From Brevibacillus_F sp035644815 (lineage in GTDB: Bacteria > Bacillota > Bacilli > Brevibacillales > Brevibacillaceae), in NCBI GenBank assembly GCA_035644815.1, contig DASQNU010000240.1, forward strand, positions 1 to 64,000: a stretch of 64,000 nucleotides of DNA, written 5' to 3'. The translations under genes and the position numbers were made by a program. The notes under the pieces were generated by a model. That model was not told the DNA's origin and ran no database searches. It saw only the letters and a program-made list of their open reading frames with translations. Positions 41,663 through 48,252 of this stretch are shown here, piece after piece (within the stretch, counting starts at the first letter, position 1; each line of letters begins with the position of its first letter).

Positions 41663-42724
41663 TTATTGTTTTGCTAACGGCTTTTGAAAATATTTCTTCT
41701 GAAACCAAAGGGCAACGTTGACCAAGGCAATCATGACAGGCACTTCTACAAGAGGGCCGATTACTGCTGCAAAGGCAGCCCCCGAATGTATACCAAATAC
41801 CCCAACTGCTACTGCAATCGCTAATTCAAAGTTGTTGCTTGCAGCGGTAAAAGCAAGCGTAGATGTTACAGGATAATTGGCGCCTGCCTTTTTCCCTATG
41901 AAGAAGGAAACCAAGAACATCACTACAAAATAAATGAGCAGTGGAATGGCGATACGAACAACATCTAACGGCAATGCAACGATCATTTCGCCTTTCAGCG
42001 AAAACATCACAGCAATGGTAAATATTAAGGCAATCAAAGTGATGGGGCTGATTTTCGGTATGAACACCTTTTCATACCACTCACGCCCTTTTCTCTTTAC
42101 TAACGAATAACGAGTAACCATCCCAGCAAGGAACGGAATACCCAAGTAAACAAAAACACTTTTTGCCACTTCAACAATGGTAATGTCAACAACCATTCCC
42201 TGAAATCCAAACCAACCGGGCATGACGGTAATGAAAAAATACGTGTACACGGAGTAAAACAACACTTGAAAAATTGAGTTAAAGGCAACTAGTCCGGCTG
42301 CGTATTCCGTATCACCCTTACAAAGATCGTTCCAAACGATTACCATTGCAATACAGCGTGCCAACCCAATCATGATAAGTCCAACCATATACTCCGGATA
42401 TCCTTGCAAACAGACGATTGCCAAGACAAACATGAGGACGGGACCAATCACCCAGTTTTGAATCAGAGAAAGTCCCAATACCTTCGTATCTCGGAAGACG
42501 CGACCAAGCTCCTCATAACGAACTTTGGCCAACGGTGGATACATCATCAGGATCAAACCAATCGCGATCGGGATAGAAGTGGTGCCTACTTGAAAATGAT
42601 TGAGGACACCTACTAGGTTGGGGAAAATAAAGCTAGCTCCGATGCCCGCAGCCATCGCTACAAAAATCCACACAGTTAGATAGCGGTCTAAAAAAGACAA
42701 TTTTTTGCCTGACTTTTCACTCAC
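41663..42724 (-). CDS. acr3: ACR3 family arsenite efflux permease
   Basis: Ten-helix carrier that exports arsenite. The 353 residues start SFLDRYLTVWIFVAMAAGIG, typical of ACR3, and have IGLARCIAMVIVWNDLCKGD with the conserved essential Cys, and TLAFTAASNNFELAIAVAVG. It lies between arsR and arsC in one operon. Confidence 0.96.
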   Translation of the reverse strand: MSEKSGKKLSFLDRYLTVWIFVAMAAGIGASFIFPNLVGVLNHFQVGTTSIPIAIGLILMMYPPLAKVRYEELGRVFRDTKVLGLSLIQNWVIGPVLMFVLAIVCLQGYPEYMVGLIMIGLARCIAMVIVWNDLCKGDTEYAAGLVAFNSIFQVLFYSVYTYFFITVMPGWFGFQGMVVDITIVEVAKSVFVYLGIPFLAGMVTRYSLVKRKGREWYEKVFIPKISPITLIALIFTIAVMFSLKGEMIVALPLDVVRIAIPLLIYFVVMFLVSFFIGKKAGANYPVTSTLAFTAASNNFELAIAVAVGVFGIHSGAAFAAVIGPLVEVPVMIALVNVALWFQKKYFQKPLAKQ

Positions 42725-42742
42725 TCGAATAGTTCTCCTTTC

Positions 42743-43069
42743 CTAATCGCACGTTACTAATAGCCCTTGCTTCTCTAGTTGTTCGAATTCGGTCGTACAA
42801 TCAGGCAAATGTTTCAAGGAATAACCAATCTCCTCTAACACGGTTCGATTTAAAGAGAAAAATACCCATTGTCCTTTTCGGTTTTCTTCCACAAGGCCAA
42901 CCGCTTTCAACCGGCTGATGTGCCTTGAAATCGCTGGTTGTGAAATGCCAAAGATGGGTACAAGTTCACACGTACAGCAATCACGGGTATTTAATAAGGC
43001 AATGATTTTCAACCGGGTTGGGTCGCCAAGTGCTTTGAATACCTCTGCTAATTTCTTTATATCCACCAA
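42743..43069 (-). CDS. arsR: ArsR family arsenic-responsive repressor
   Basis: A 108-residue winged-helix repressor. The metalloid site in the recognition helix region is DCCTCEL (Cys31, Cys32, Cys34), a variant of the usual ELCVCDL. The DNA-binding helix is FGISQPAISRHISRLKAVGL. It starts with ATG at 43069 after a clear GGGG-type site. It is the first gene of arsR-acr3-arsC. Confidence 0.94.
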   Translation of the reverse strand: MVDIKKLAEVFKALGDPTRLKIIALLNTRDCCTCELVPIFGISQPAISRHISRLKAVGLVEENRKGQWVFFSLNRTVLEEIGYSLKHLPDCTTEFEQLEKQGLLVTCD

Positions 43070-43095
43070 GAAATCTCACCCCCCTGGCTTATACT

Positions 43096-43109
43096 AATAT
43101 AACCATATT
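43096..43109. promoter_or_regulatory. Inverted repeat AATAT-N4-ATATT upstream of arsR
   Basis: The sequence AATATAACCATATT lies 27 bases upstream of the arsR start and could be an ArsR operator overlapping the promoter. It differs from the operators of the second ars unit. Confidence 0.45.
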
Positions 43110-43128
43110 GTTATTTCAACATGACTCT

Positions 43129-43390
43129 TTATGAAATCGAACAAGCGGCAATGGAATTTAGCAGGTCGGGATTCGCCGAATACTCTGCAAATAACCCCGA
43201 ATAAAGTGGCCCTACCGCTGTCCCAATTGAGACGCATACAAACGCTACCAAAACAGCGAATTTTGGTTTTCTGGACGTAGTTCAGCAAGCGTTGCTAAAG
43301 CTGTTCCATGAACTACCAACACCTAACCCTTGAACCGCTCAAGATACCAACAACATTCCAACATTTTGGGAGCGTGCAAAAAGAGAGATC
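43129..43390 (-). pseudogene. Fossil of an MFS transporter gene
   Basis: Reading the minus strand with frame changes gives LFARSQNVGMLLVS, a stop in place of the usual Arg, AVQGLGVGS, then VHGTALATLAELRPENQ and KPKFAVLVAFVCVSIGTAVG followed by PLYSGLFAEYSANPDLLNSI and a stop. Together these match helices 4 to 6 of a drug/proton MFS exporter. At least one nonsense change (TGA for CGA) and two frameshifts are present, and both ends are lost. It lies just upstream of arsR and occupies most of the gene-poor stretch 43070-43451. Confidence 0.65.
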
Positions 43391-43410
43391 CACGTCCTGT
43401 GTTAAACATG

Positions 43411-43448
43411 AAAAAGAACTGGCGCATAATTTCTGCCAGTTCTTTTTC
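43411..43448. terminator. Terminator of the arsR2-arsI-small ORF operon
   Basis: AAAAAGAACTGGC and GCCAGTTCTTTTTC form a perfect stem with U-tracts on both strands. It begins 3 bases past the stop of the small ORF. Confidence 0.85.
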
Positions 43449-43451
43449 ACA

Positions 43452-43616
43452 TTAAACCGCGTTACAACAAGTTTGAGGATTTACGATCAGTACTTGTTTG
43501 GGTTGTTTACTCCTATCAATTCTTGCTGACCACATCCAAAAATGACGGGCTTTGTTTTCTAATCGTTCCTGCTTTTGTCTCATTAGAAATTCTACTACAT
43601 AGATATTATCAAGCAT
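43452..43616 (-). CDS. Small unknown protein (54 aa) ending in paired cysteines, downstream of arsI
   Basis: An ATG at 43616 opens a 54-residue frame: MLDNIYVVEFLMRQKQERLE at the start, a middle HFWMWSARI and an end PQTCCNAV. GGTGA lies 7 bases and AAGGGA 11 bases upstream. It starts 15 bases after the arsI stop and ends 3 bases before the operon terminator, which argues for a real last gene. The N-terminal half is an amphipathic charged helix; two adjacent cysteines near the end could bind As(III) or take part in redox chemistry. The function is not known to me. Confidence 0.65.
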   Translation of the reverse strand: MLDNIYVVEFLMRQKQERLENKARHFWMWSARIDRSKQPKQVLIVNPQTCCNAV

Positions 43617-43631
43617 TATGTTCACCGTCCC

Positions 43632-44117
43632 TTATGATTTCGAGCAGCAACTGTCGTTTTCTTCCTTCATTTTTGAATCACAGCACTCACCTGTTTCTGT
43701 TGGATATTTAGGAACACAACAAGCGGATTCATTTTCACTCTGAGCTTCTGCGTCCGCTATCGTATAAAAGAACTCCCACTCGTTTCCGTCTGGGTCGTGA
43801 ATCCAGAATTTATCTTGGAGGGCATAGCAACATGTTGTGTTCATTTCGTCATATTGGGAAAGGATGCCGTTATCTTCCAGTCTTTTCTTATGAGCAACGA
43901 CTTCTTCCGTGCTTTCAACCTGGATACCAAAATGCCCGACTTGATTACCACTTACCTCGTCACGAAGATTAAGCGTGAAGTTTAATCCTGGTGTTTCGAG
44001 CAGGAACTTCGCATATTCAGGCTTCACTTTTACTGGATCTGCCCCAAATAGCTTCCTGTAAAACTCAATGGACTTCTCCAAATTTGAAACATTAAGGCCA
44101 ATATGCGCGTATTTCAT
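43632..44117 (-). CDS. arsI: ArsI/CadI family vicinal oxygen chelate metalloenzyme (C-As lyase-like)
   Basis: ArsI is an Fe(II)-dependent dioxygenase that cleaves the carbon-arsenic bond of trivalent methyl and aromatic arsenicals. The expected metal ligands His5, His62 and Glu115 and the substrate-binding pair Cys96-Cys97 (MNTTCCYALQDKFWIHDPDG) are all present. The 161 residues form two VOC modules with a Cys-rich tail (ESACCVPKYP, ECCDSKM, DSCCSKS) that may help bind arsenic. Related CadI proteins respond to cadmium. The position between an ArsR gene and a permease of the ArsP class supports organoarsenic detoxification. Confidence 0.9.
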   Translation of the reverse strand: MKYAHIGLNVSNLEKSIEFYRKLFGADPVKVKPEYAKFLLETPGLNFTLNLRDEVSGNQVGHFGIQVESTEEVVAHKKRLEDNGILSQYDEMNTTCCYALQDKFWIHDPDGNEWEFFYTIADAEAQSENESACCVPKYPTETGECCDSKMKEENDSCCSKS

Positions 44118-44134
44118 TCCAATGACCTCCTAAT

Positions 44135-44150
44135 ATCAATTTATTTTGAT
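44135..44150. promoter_or_regulatory. ArsR operator box ATCAA-N6-TTGAT (copy 1, before arsI)
   Basis: ATCAATTTATTTTGAT is an inverted repeat with 5-bp arms 6 bases apart, 18 bases upstream of the arsI start. Two more copies with the same form occur upstream of arsR2. Confidence 0.7.
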
Positions 44151-44188
44151 GGATATAACAAAAAAATTTGATGTAAGGCTTAAAAAAA

Positions 44189-44515
44189 TTAGCAACAGTT
44201 GGAGTCCGTTCGAAAGAGACAGCAAAGTTCTTCTGATAAAAGATGGTTGACCTCTTTGTTGTTCAGTTCGTAGTAGTTCATTGTTGCGTCAGTTTCTTTT
44301 AGTAGAAGGTTGGCATCGAGAAGAATTTTTAGATGGTACGACAGTTTCGATTGTGCCATATTCATAATTTCTGCAAGATCGCAAACGCATGTCTTTCCAC
44401 GCTTCGTTAGTTCGTACATAATTTGCAGTCTTTTCTTATCGGCCAATGCTTTAAACTTTGCTTCATATTTCTCAAACGTGACATCCATATTGTTTACAAT
44501 CGGTAGTTCTTTCAT
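44189..44515 (-). CDS. ArsR family regulator with CVC metalloid site and C-terminal Cys pairs
   Basis: A 108-residue repressor with the classic As(III) site KTCVCDLAEIM (Cys43, Cys45) at the start of the recognition helix, followed by NMAQSKLSYHLKILLDANLL. The C-terminal tail adds Cys98-Cys99 and Cys107-Cys108, unusual for the type I ArsR proteins and possibly a second metalloid site. It leads arsI and a small ORF, with ATCAA-N6-TTGAT operators at 44532 and 44590 upstream. Confidence 0.93.
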   Translation of the reverse strand: MKELPIVNNMDVTFEKYEAKFKALADKKRLQIMYELTKRGKTCVCDLAEIMNMAQSKLSYHLKILLDANLLLKETDATMNYYELNNKEVNHLLSEELCCLFRTDSNCC

Positions 44516-44531
44516 CGTGATATCACCTTCA

Positions 44532-44547
44532 TCAAATTTTCTTGATG
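44532..44547. promoter_or_regulatory. ArsR operator box ATCAA-N6-TTGAT (copy 2)
   Basis: ATCAAATTTTCTTGAT lies 17 bases upstream of the arsR2 start, where a bound repressor would block initiation. Confidence 0.7.
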
Positions 44548-44589
44548 TATGTAGTGTATCACCAAGGATTTACAAATGCAATGCAGAAT

Positions 44590-44605
44590 ATCAATTTTTT
44601 TTGAT
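44590..44605. promoter_or_regulatory. ArsR operator box ATCAA-N6-TTGAT (copy 3)
   Basis: ATCAATTTTTTTTGAT lies 75 bases upstream of arsR2, next to the hairpin that ends the permease unit. Confidence 0.65.
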
Positions 44606-44637
44606 GAAGAGCGTCAGGAATTCACCCAACGCTCTTC
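44606..44637. terminator. Hairpin downstream of the permease/small-protein unit
   Basis: GAAGAGCGT pairs with ACGCTCTTC. The minus strand continues ATCAAAAAAAA, not a U-tract, while the plus strand side gives AATTAC; efficiency as a terminator is uncertain. Confidence 0.5.
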
Positions 44638-44643
44638 AATTAC

Positions 44644-44781
44644 TTATTTACCGCAGCAAGAGCTCCCTTTTTGCGCTTCATTTGCTTCAGCTTCAACCTT
44701 CGTTTCTTCTTTTATTTCCACAATTTTTACGTCACAGCAAGAGCTTTCTTTCTTTTGGAACAGACCTTTTAAAATACCCAT
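44644..44781 (-). CDS. Small double-CC protein (45 aa) downstream of the ArsP-like permease
   Basis: The frame starts MGILKGLFQKKESSCCDVKI and ends QKGSSCCGK, with a Glu/Lys-rich middle. The two SSCC motifs, near the N-terminus and at the C-terminus, suggest soft-metal or metalloid binding. AAGGAGG lies 11 bases before the ATG. It begins 14 bases after the permease stop, so it is translated from the same mRNA. Short proteins of this sort are often found beside DUF318 permeases; a role as a metallochaperone is inferred only. Confidence 0.8.
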   Translation of the reverse strand: MGILKGLFQKKESSCCDVKIVEIKEETKVEAEANEAQKGSSCCGK

Positions 44782-44795
44782 CGATATAAACCTCC

Positions 44796-45662
44796 TTAGA
44801 TGATGTAAAACAAGAATCCAGATATTGTTGACATCGTAAATACAGAGCCAACGAATGCGAAGACGAGTTTCTTTTTAAAGATGCTGTGTAACAATGTGAG
44901 TTCAGGTAAGCTTGCGCCTGCTGAGCTGATCATAAGCGCCATCACCGGACCCAAAGCCATCCCTTTGGCAATCATGATTTGCGTAATAGGGATCATGGTA
45001 GAAAGCCGAATGTAAAGTGGAATCCCAATGATCGCTGCGACAGGAACGAGCCACCACTTATCACCTCCCAAATAAGTAGTAATCCAATCAGTAGGAACAG
45101 CACCGTGGATGAAAGCGCCAATCCCTGCTCCAATGAGCAAATACGGATAGACTGTCTTGATTAGTTGAAAGGTTTCGGCAAAAGCTGCTTTCACATCAAC
45201 CGTTTTACTTGGCTCCTGATAGCCCGAAACCACAACTTTTTTGATTTGGTCTTCAAAACCAAGCTTCTCCAACGCAAAACCAATGACAACGGAAAGCACC
45301 GAAGTGATGATCGTATAAGCGACCGCAACCTTGAATCCAAGCACGGCCGTCATTAAGGTAATAATGGTTGGGTCAAGTACGGGTGAGGCGAATAAAAAGA
45401 TCATGACAATCCCAAAGCGAACTTTTTTATTGAGGAGATTGACCACCACAGGGATTGTGGAGCATGAGCAGAACGGCGTGATAAACGCGAATGCCAATGC
45501 TACTGCGGCACTGACTAATGGATGGCTCTTCTCCATAAGTCGCTCCATTTTATGGTATGGAATCAGACCTTGAAGCAAATTGATGAGGAAAGAAATCCCG
45601 ATAAATAACAGGGATAGCTCAAAAGCGATGGATAAAAAGCTTTGAAACACCTCTGACCACAT
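44796..45662 (-). CDS. DUF318/ArsP-like permease
   Basis: A 288-residue membrane protein with about eight helices in two repeats of the permease family to which ArsP, the exporter of trivalent organoarsenicals, belongs. The key motif TPFCSCSTIP carries Cys65 and Cys67; the second half has a parallel MISSAGASLPELTLL. A cytoplasmic loop around 140-160 is charged. Its promoter region has the palindrome TACTTGCATTATGCAAGTA, shared with the adjacent marR gene. ArsI nearby suggests a substrate such as methylarsenite, but members of this family with other substrates exist. Confidence 0.85.
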   Translation of the reverse strand: MWSEVFQSFLSIAFELSLLFIGISFLINLLQGLIPYHKMERLMEKSHPLVSAAVALAFAFITPFCSCSTIPVVVNLLNKKVRFGIVMIFLFASPVLDPTIITLMTAVLGFKVAVAYTIITSVLSVVIGFALEKLGFEDQIKKVVVSGYQEPSKTVDVKAAFAETFQLIKTVYPYLLIGAGIGAFIHGAVPTDWITTYLGGDKWWLVPVAAIIGIPLYIRLSTMIPITQIMIAKGMALGPVMALMISSAGASLPELTLLHSIFKKKLVFAFVGSVFTMSTISGFLFYII

Positions 45663-45678
45663 GCATAATCTCTCCTTT

Positions 45679-45697
45679 TACTTGCATTATGCAAGTA
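45679..45697. promoter_or_regulatory. MarR-type operator before the permease gene
   Basis: TACTTGCATTATGCAAGTA is a perfect 9-bp inverted repeat around one base, 16 bases upstream of the permease start. The core TTGCA-N3-TGCAA recurs at 46215-46233. Confidence 0.75.
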
Positions 45698-45734
45698 TTA
45701 ATTTTATAAAAAGAGCAAGGGTTATATCACTTGC

Positions 45735-46184
45735 TCAGGTTAATGGCTTACAGCAAACGGATGACTTGGACATCGCTTCGTTGAGAAGTCTAATTGATTT
45801 AATCACCATTTCTCGTTCAAACTCGCTCATGTTAGAGAATACTTCGTTCAAATATTGGTTCATTTGCTCGTCGATCGTGGCTGCAACAAACTTTCCTTGA
45901 GTGGTCAGCGTAAGGAGATAGACTCGCCTATCTTCGGGAAGCGGTGTTTTCGTGACCAATTCCATCTTTATGAGTGTTTGTATCTGACGACTAAACGTGG
46001 TTACATCCATCGCGAGTGTGTCAGCTATTTGTTGCATGGATGGTTTGTTCTGTCGGCTGATTTCATAAAGGATATGGCTTTGCACTAACGAAATTTCTGT
46101 ACCACCAATTTGACAGCAATTTTTATTTAAGAGCCCGAATCGCCTCGTCATGATCTGGAACAGTTCACGAAGGTTTTCCATCAT
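45735..46184 (-). CDS. MarR family regulator with paired cysteines
   Basis: A winged-helix regulator of about 149 residues with DNA-binding segment SMQQIADTLAMDVTTFSRQI and wing PLPEDRRVYLLTLT. Unusually it has two vicinal Cys pairs, NKNCCQIGG near the N-terminus and SVCCKPL at the C-terminus. These would be well placed in the dimer interface to sense As(III), antimonite or oxidants. Start choice between GTG 46190, ATG 46184 and ATG 46181 is uncertain because all lie close to GAGGTGA. It is followed by a divergent-free permease unit sharing its operator. Confidence 0.9.
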   Translation of the reverse strand: MMENLRELFQIMTRRFGLLNKNCCQIGGTEISLVQSHILYEISRQNKPSMQQIADTLAMDVTTFSRQIQTLIKMELVTKTPLPEDRRVYLLTLTTQGKFVAATIDEQMNQYLNEVFSNMSEFEREMVIKSIRLLNEAMSKSSVCCKPLT

Positions 46185-46214
46185 TTTCACCTCATGGTTT
46201 AGTTATATCATCAT

Positions 46215-46233
46215 TATTTGCATATTGCAAGTA
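46215..46233. promoter_or_regulatory. MarR-type operator before the marR gene
   Basis: TATTTGCATATTGCAAGTA shares the core TTGCA-N3-TGCAA with the site at 45679, indicating autoregulation and control of the permease by the same protein. Confidence 0.7.
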
Positions 46234-46307
46234 TATCTTTCGAAAAATAAAGCTAACCCATCACACTTAGAGCCAGCTTTACCTTCTTATCATTATCCAC
46301 GTTCAAC

Positions 46308-48128
46308 CTATAATTGTTGCCGCACATCATGAAGCTTATAGGAGTCCAGTTTTTTATATAGCGTGGAAAAGCCGATCTGCAATTTATCCGCGATCATCCG
46401 TTTCGCTTCCAGCGTATCGCCATAGCGCGTAAGCATGTCGAGAAGAATCCTTCGCTCATACTTACGAAGCTGGTATTTCAATGGTTCATCCGAATGGCTT
46501 TCCTTTGCCGTATGATGTGATTCGACTTTGCTGATCATTCGCGGCGGAACGCTTTGCAACGTTACATAAGGGGACGTTTCCATATTGATGACATACTCGA
46601 TGGCGTTTTCCAGCTCGCGAATATTTCCCGGCCACGGATATTGTAGGAACAATTCCTTTACCTCAGGTGTAAAATCCAGCAAATCGCATTTGTACAGCTG
46701 GCGGTATTTGATAAGGAAATAATCCATTAAAACAGGAATATCTTCTAGTCTGTCACGCAGTGGAGGCATATGTATCGGAATTACGTTCAAGCGAAAATAG
46801 AGATCCTCACGAAATTCTTTGTTCTTCACCATTTCTTCCAGGTTCTTATTGGTAGCAGAGATGAGGCGGATATCTACAGGAATCAGTTTATTTCCCCCGA
46901 CGCGCTCTACCTGTTTGCTTTGCAGTACATGGAGAAGCTTTACCTGCAGATGAAGCGGTAAGTCCCCGATTTCATCCAAAAAAATCGTTCCTCCGTCAGC
47001 CAATTCAAATTTTCCGGCTTTCCCTTCCTTTTTCGCACCGGTAAAGGCACCGCCTACATAACCAAAAAGCTCGCTTTCCAACAATGTCTCCGGAATGGCA
47101 CCGCAGTTGACAATGATAAACGGTCCATTGCGACGATTGCTCGCGGAATGTATCGCGGCCGCCATCATGCCTTTCCCTGTACCGCTCTCTCCGGTGATCA
47201 GGATGTTGGAATAGCCTCGCGCCACTTGTTCCGCTTGCTTCTTCACGACCATTAGAGCACGGCTCTTCCCCCGGATTTCGGAGAGGTATAAATCTTTTGG
47301 CTCACTCGTCAGGGAATAAGCCAGCCTTCGCATATCGGACATGCGGCGGAAAGATGCGACAACCCCGACAACGCGGTTAAACATTTCGATGGGACGAGCG
47401 GTTACGATCATATGCATGATATGGCCATTACGTTCGTAATTCTCCTCTTGCTCCATGTACCCCTTCCCGCTGGTCAATACCTCGAGCATGGGCGTATTCG
47501 GCCATATCGTTTCCAATGAAGTGCCAATGAGATCTTCTTTCTTGATTTGAATAAGTTCTTCTGCCGTCTGATTACAGGTGGTGATCCTGCCCTTTTCATC
47601 GATCGCCAGGATTCCCTCATGGATGGATTCGATGAGCACCTCCAGCTGGTGGGTCGTTTTTTTCCAGTTTTCCAAAGCTTCTAATTCCGCGATTTTACTG
47701 GATAACAGCTCAGACATTCGTTGTAAAAAGGTAAGTAAAGAAACCTTATTGGCGATGAGGGAGCGGTGCTGCGTTTCGTTGAATGCGATCAACCCGATCA
47801 CGCCGATGACATTGCCGTTATAATGAATGGGGGTACAGACTTCTCCCCACTCCTCTGTCTGGCCCGTCAAAAAGGAAGGGTCGTACGAAGGGTCCTGGCG
47901 GGCATTCTCCACGATATAGGAACGATTGTGGCGGATCACTCTGCCGTACAAATACCCAGCTTCAATCTCCCCTCCTTCCTCCTTGGTATTGATTCGCTCC
48001 TTGTATTTTCCGGTTCCAGCGATGATCGTCATCTCATCATCGACAATCTCTGTTTCAAATTGGATGGCAGCCGAGATCGCTTCAGCTACCTGTTGTGCTG
48101 TCTGCTGAATTTTTTTCAAAAAACTCAC
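46308..48128 (-). CDS. Sigma-54-dependent activator (GAF-like/PAS-AAA+-HTH) of the putrescine module
   Basis: A 606-residue enhancer-binding protein. An N-terminal sensor region of GAF-like character (about 5-145, YIVENARQDPSYDPSF, PIHYNGNVIGVIGLIAF) is followed by a PAS domain (about 160-265, GILAIDEKGRITTCNQTAEE), the AAA+ domain with Walker A GESGTGKG (313-320) and GAFTGA (360-365), and a C-terminal Fis-type helix-turn-helix (KRMIADKLQIGFSTLYKKL). The GTG at 48128 follows GAGGTGG. It lies downstream of the aldehyde dehydrogenase behind a terminator, so it has its own promoter; the palindrome TATTGTACAATA (48172-48183) upstream may be an autoregulatory site. Confidence 0.93.
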   Translation of the reverse strand: MSFLKKIQQTAQQVAEAISAAIQFETEIVDDEMTIIAGTGKYKERINTKEEGGEIEAGYLYGRVIRHNRSYIVENARQDPSYDPSFLTGQTEEWGEVCTPIHYNGNVIGVIGLIAFNETQHRSLIANKVSLLTFLQRMSELLSSKIAELEALENWKKTTHQLEVLIESIHEGILAIDEKGRITTCNQTAEELIQIKKEDLIGTSLETIWPNTPMLEVLTSGKGYMEQEENYERNGHIMHMIVTARPIEMFNRVVGVVASFRRMSDMRRLAYSLTSEPKDLYLSEIRGKSRALMVVKKQAEQVARGYSNILITGESGTGKGMMAAAIHSASNRRNGPFIIVNCGAIPETLLESELFGYVGGAFTGAKKEGKAGKFELADGGTIFLDEIGDLPLHLQVKLLHVLQSKQVERVGGNKLIPVDIRLISATNKNLEEMVKNKEFREDLYFRLNVIPIHMPPLRDRLEDIPVLMDYFLIKYRQLYKCDLLDFTPEVKELFLQYPWPGNIRELENAIEYVINMETSPYVTLQSVPPRMISKVESHHTAKESHSDEPLKYQLRKYERRILLDMLTRYGDTLEAKRMIADKLQIGFSTLYKKLDSYKLHDVRQQL

Positions 48129-48204
48129 AAGACCACCTCAACATCGTTAAATATACAGAAAATTCTCCCTTTATTGTACAATATGGACGTTACAATAGAT
48201 ATGT

Positions 48205-48240
48205 AAGAAAAAACAGGAGATGTCTCCAACACATCTCCTG
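48205..48240 (-). terminator. Terminator after the aldehyde dehydrogenase gene
   Basis: CAGGAGATGT pairs with ACATCTCCTG and is followed on the minus strand by TTTTTTC. It separates the catabolic genes from the regulator gene. Confidence 0.85.
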
Positions 48241-48252
48241 CTATTGATCAAG

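Noticed and set aside
43094..43288. Minus-strand open frame of 64 codons upstream of arsR
   Set aside because: A different frame of the same strand matches an MFS protein, so this open frame is a by-product of the decayed gene.
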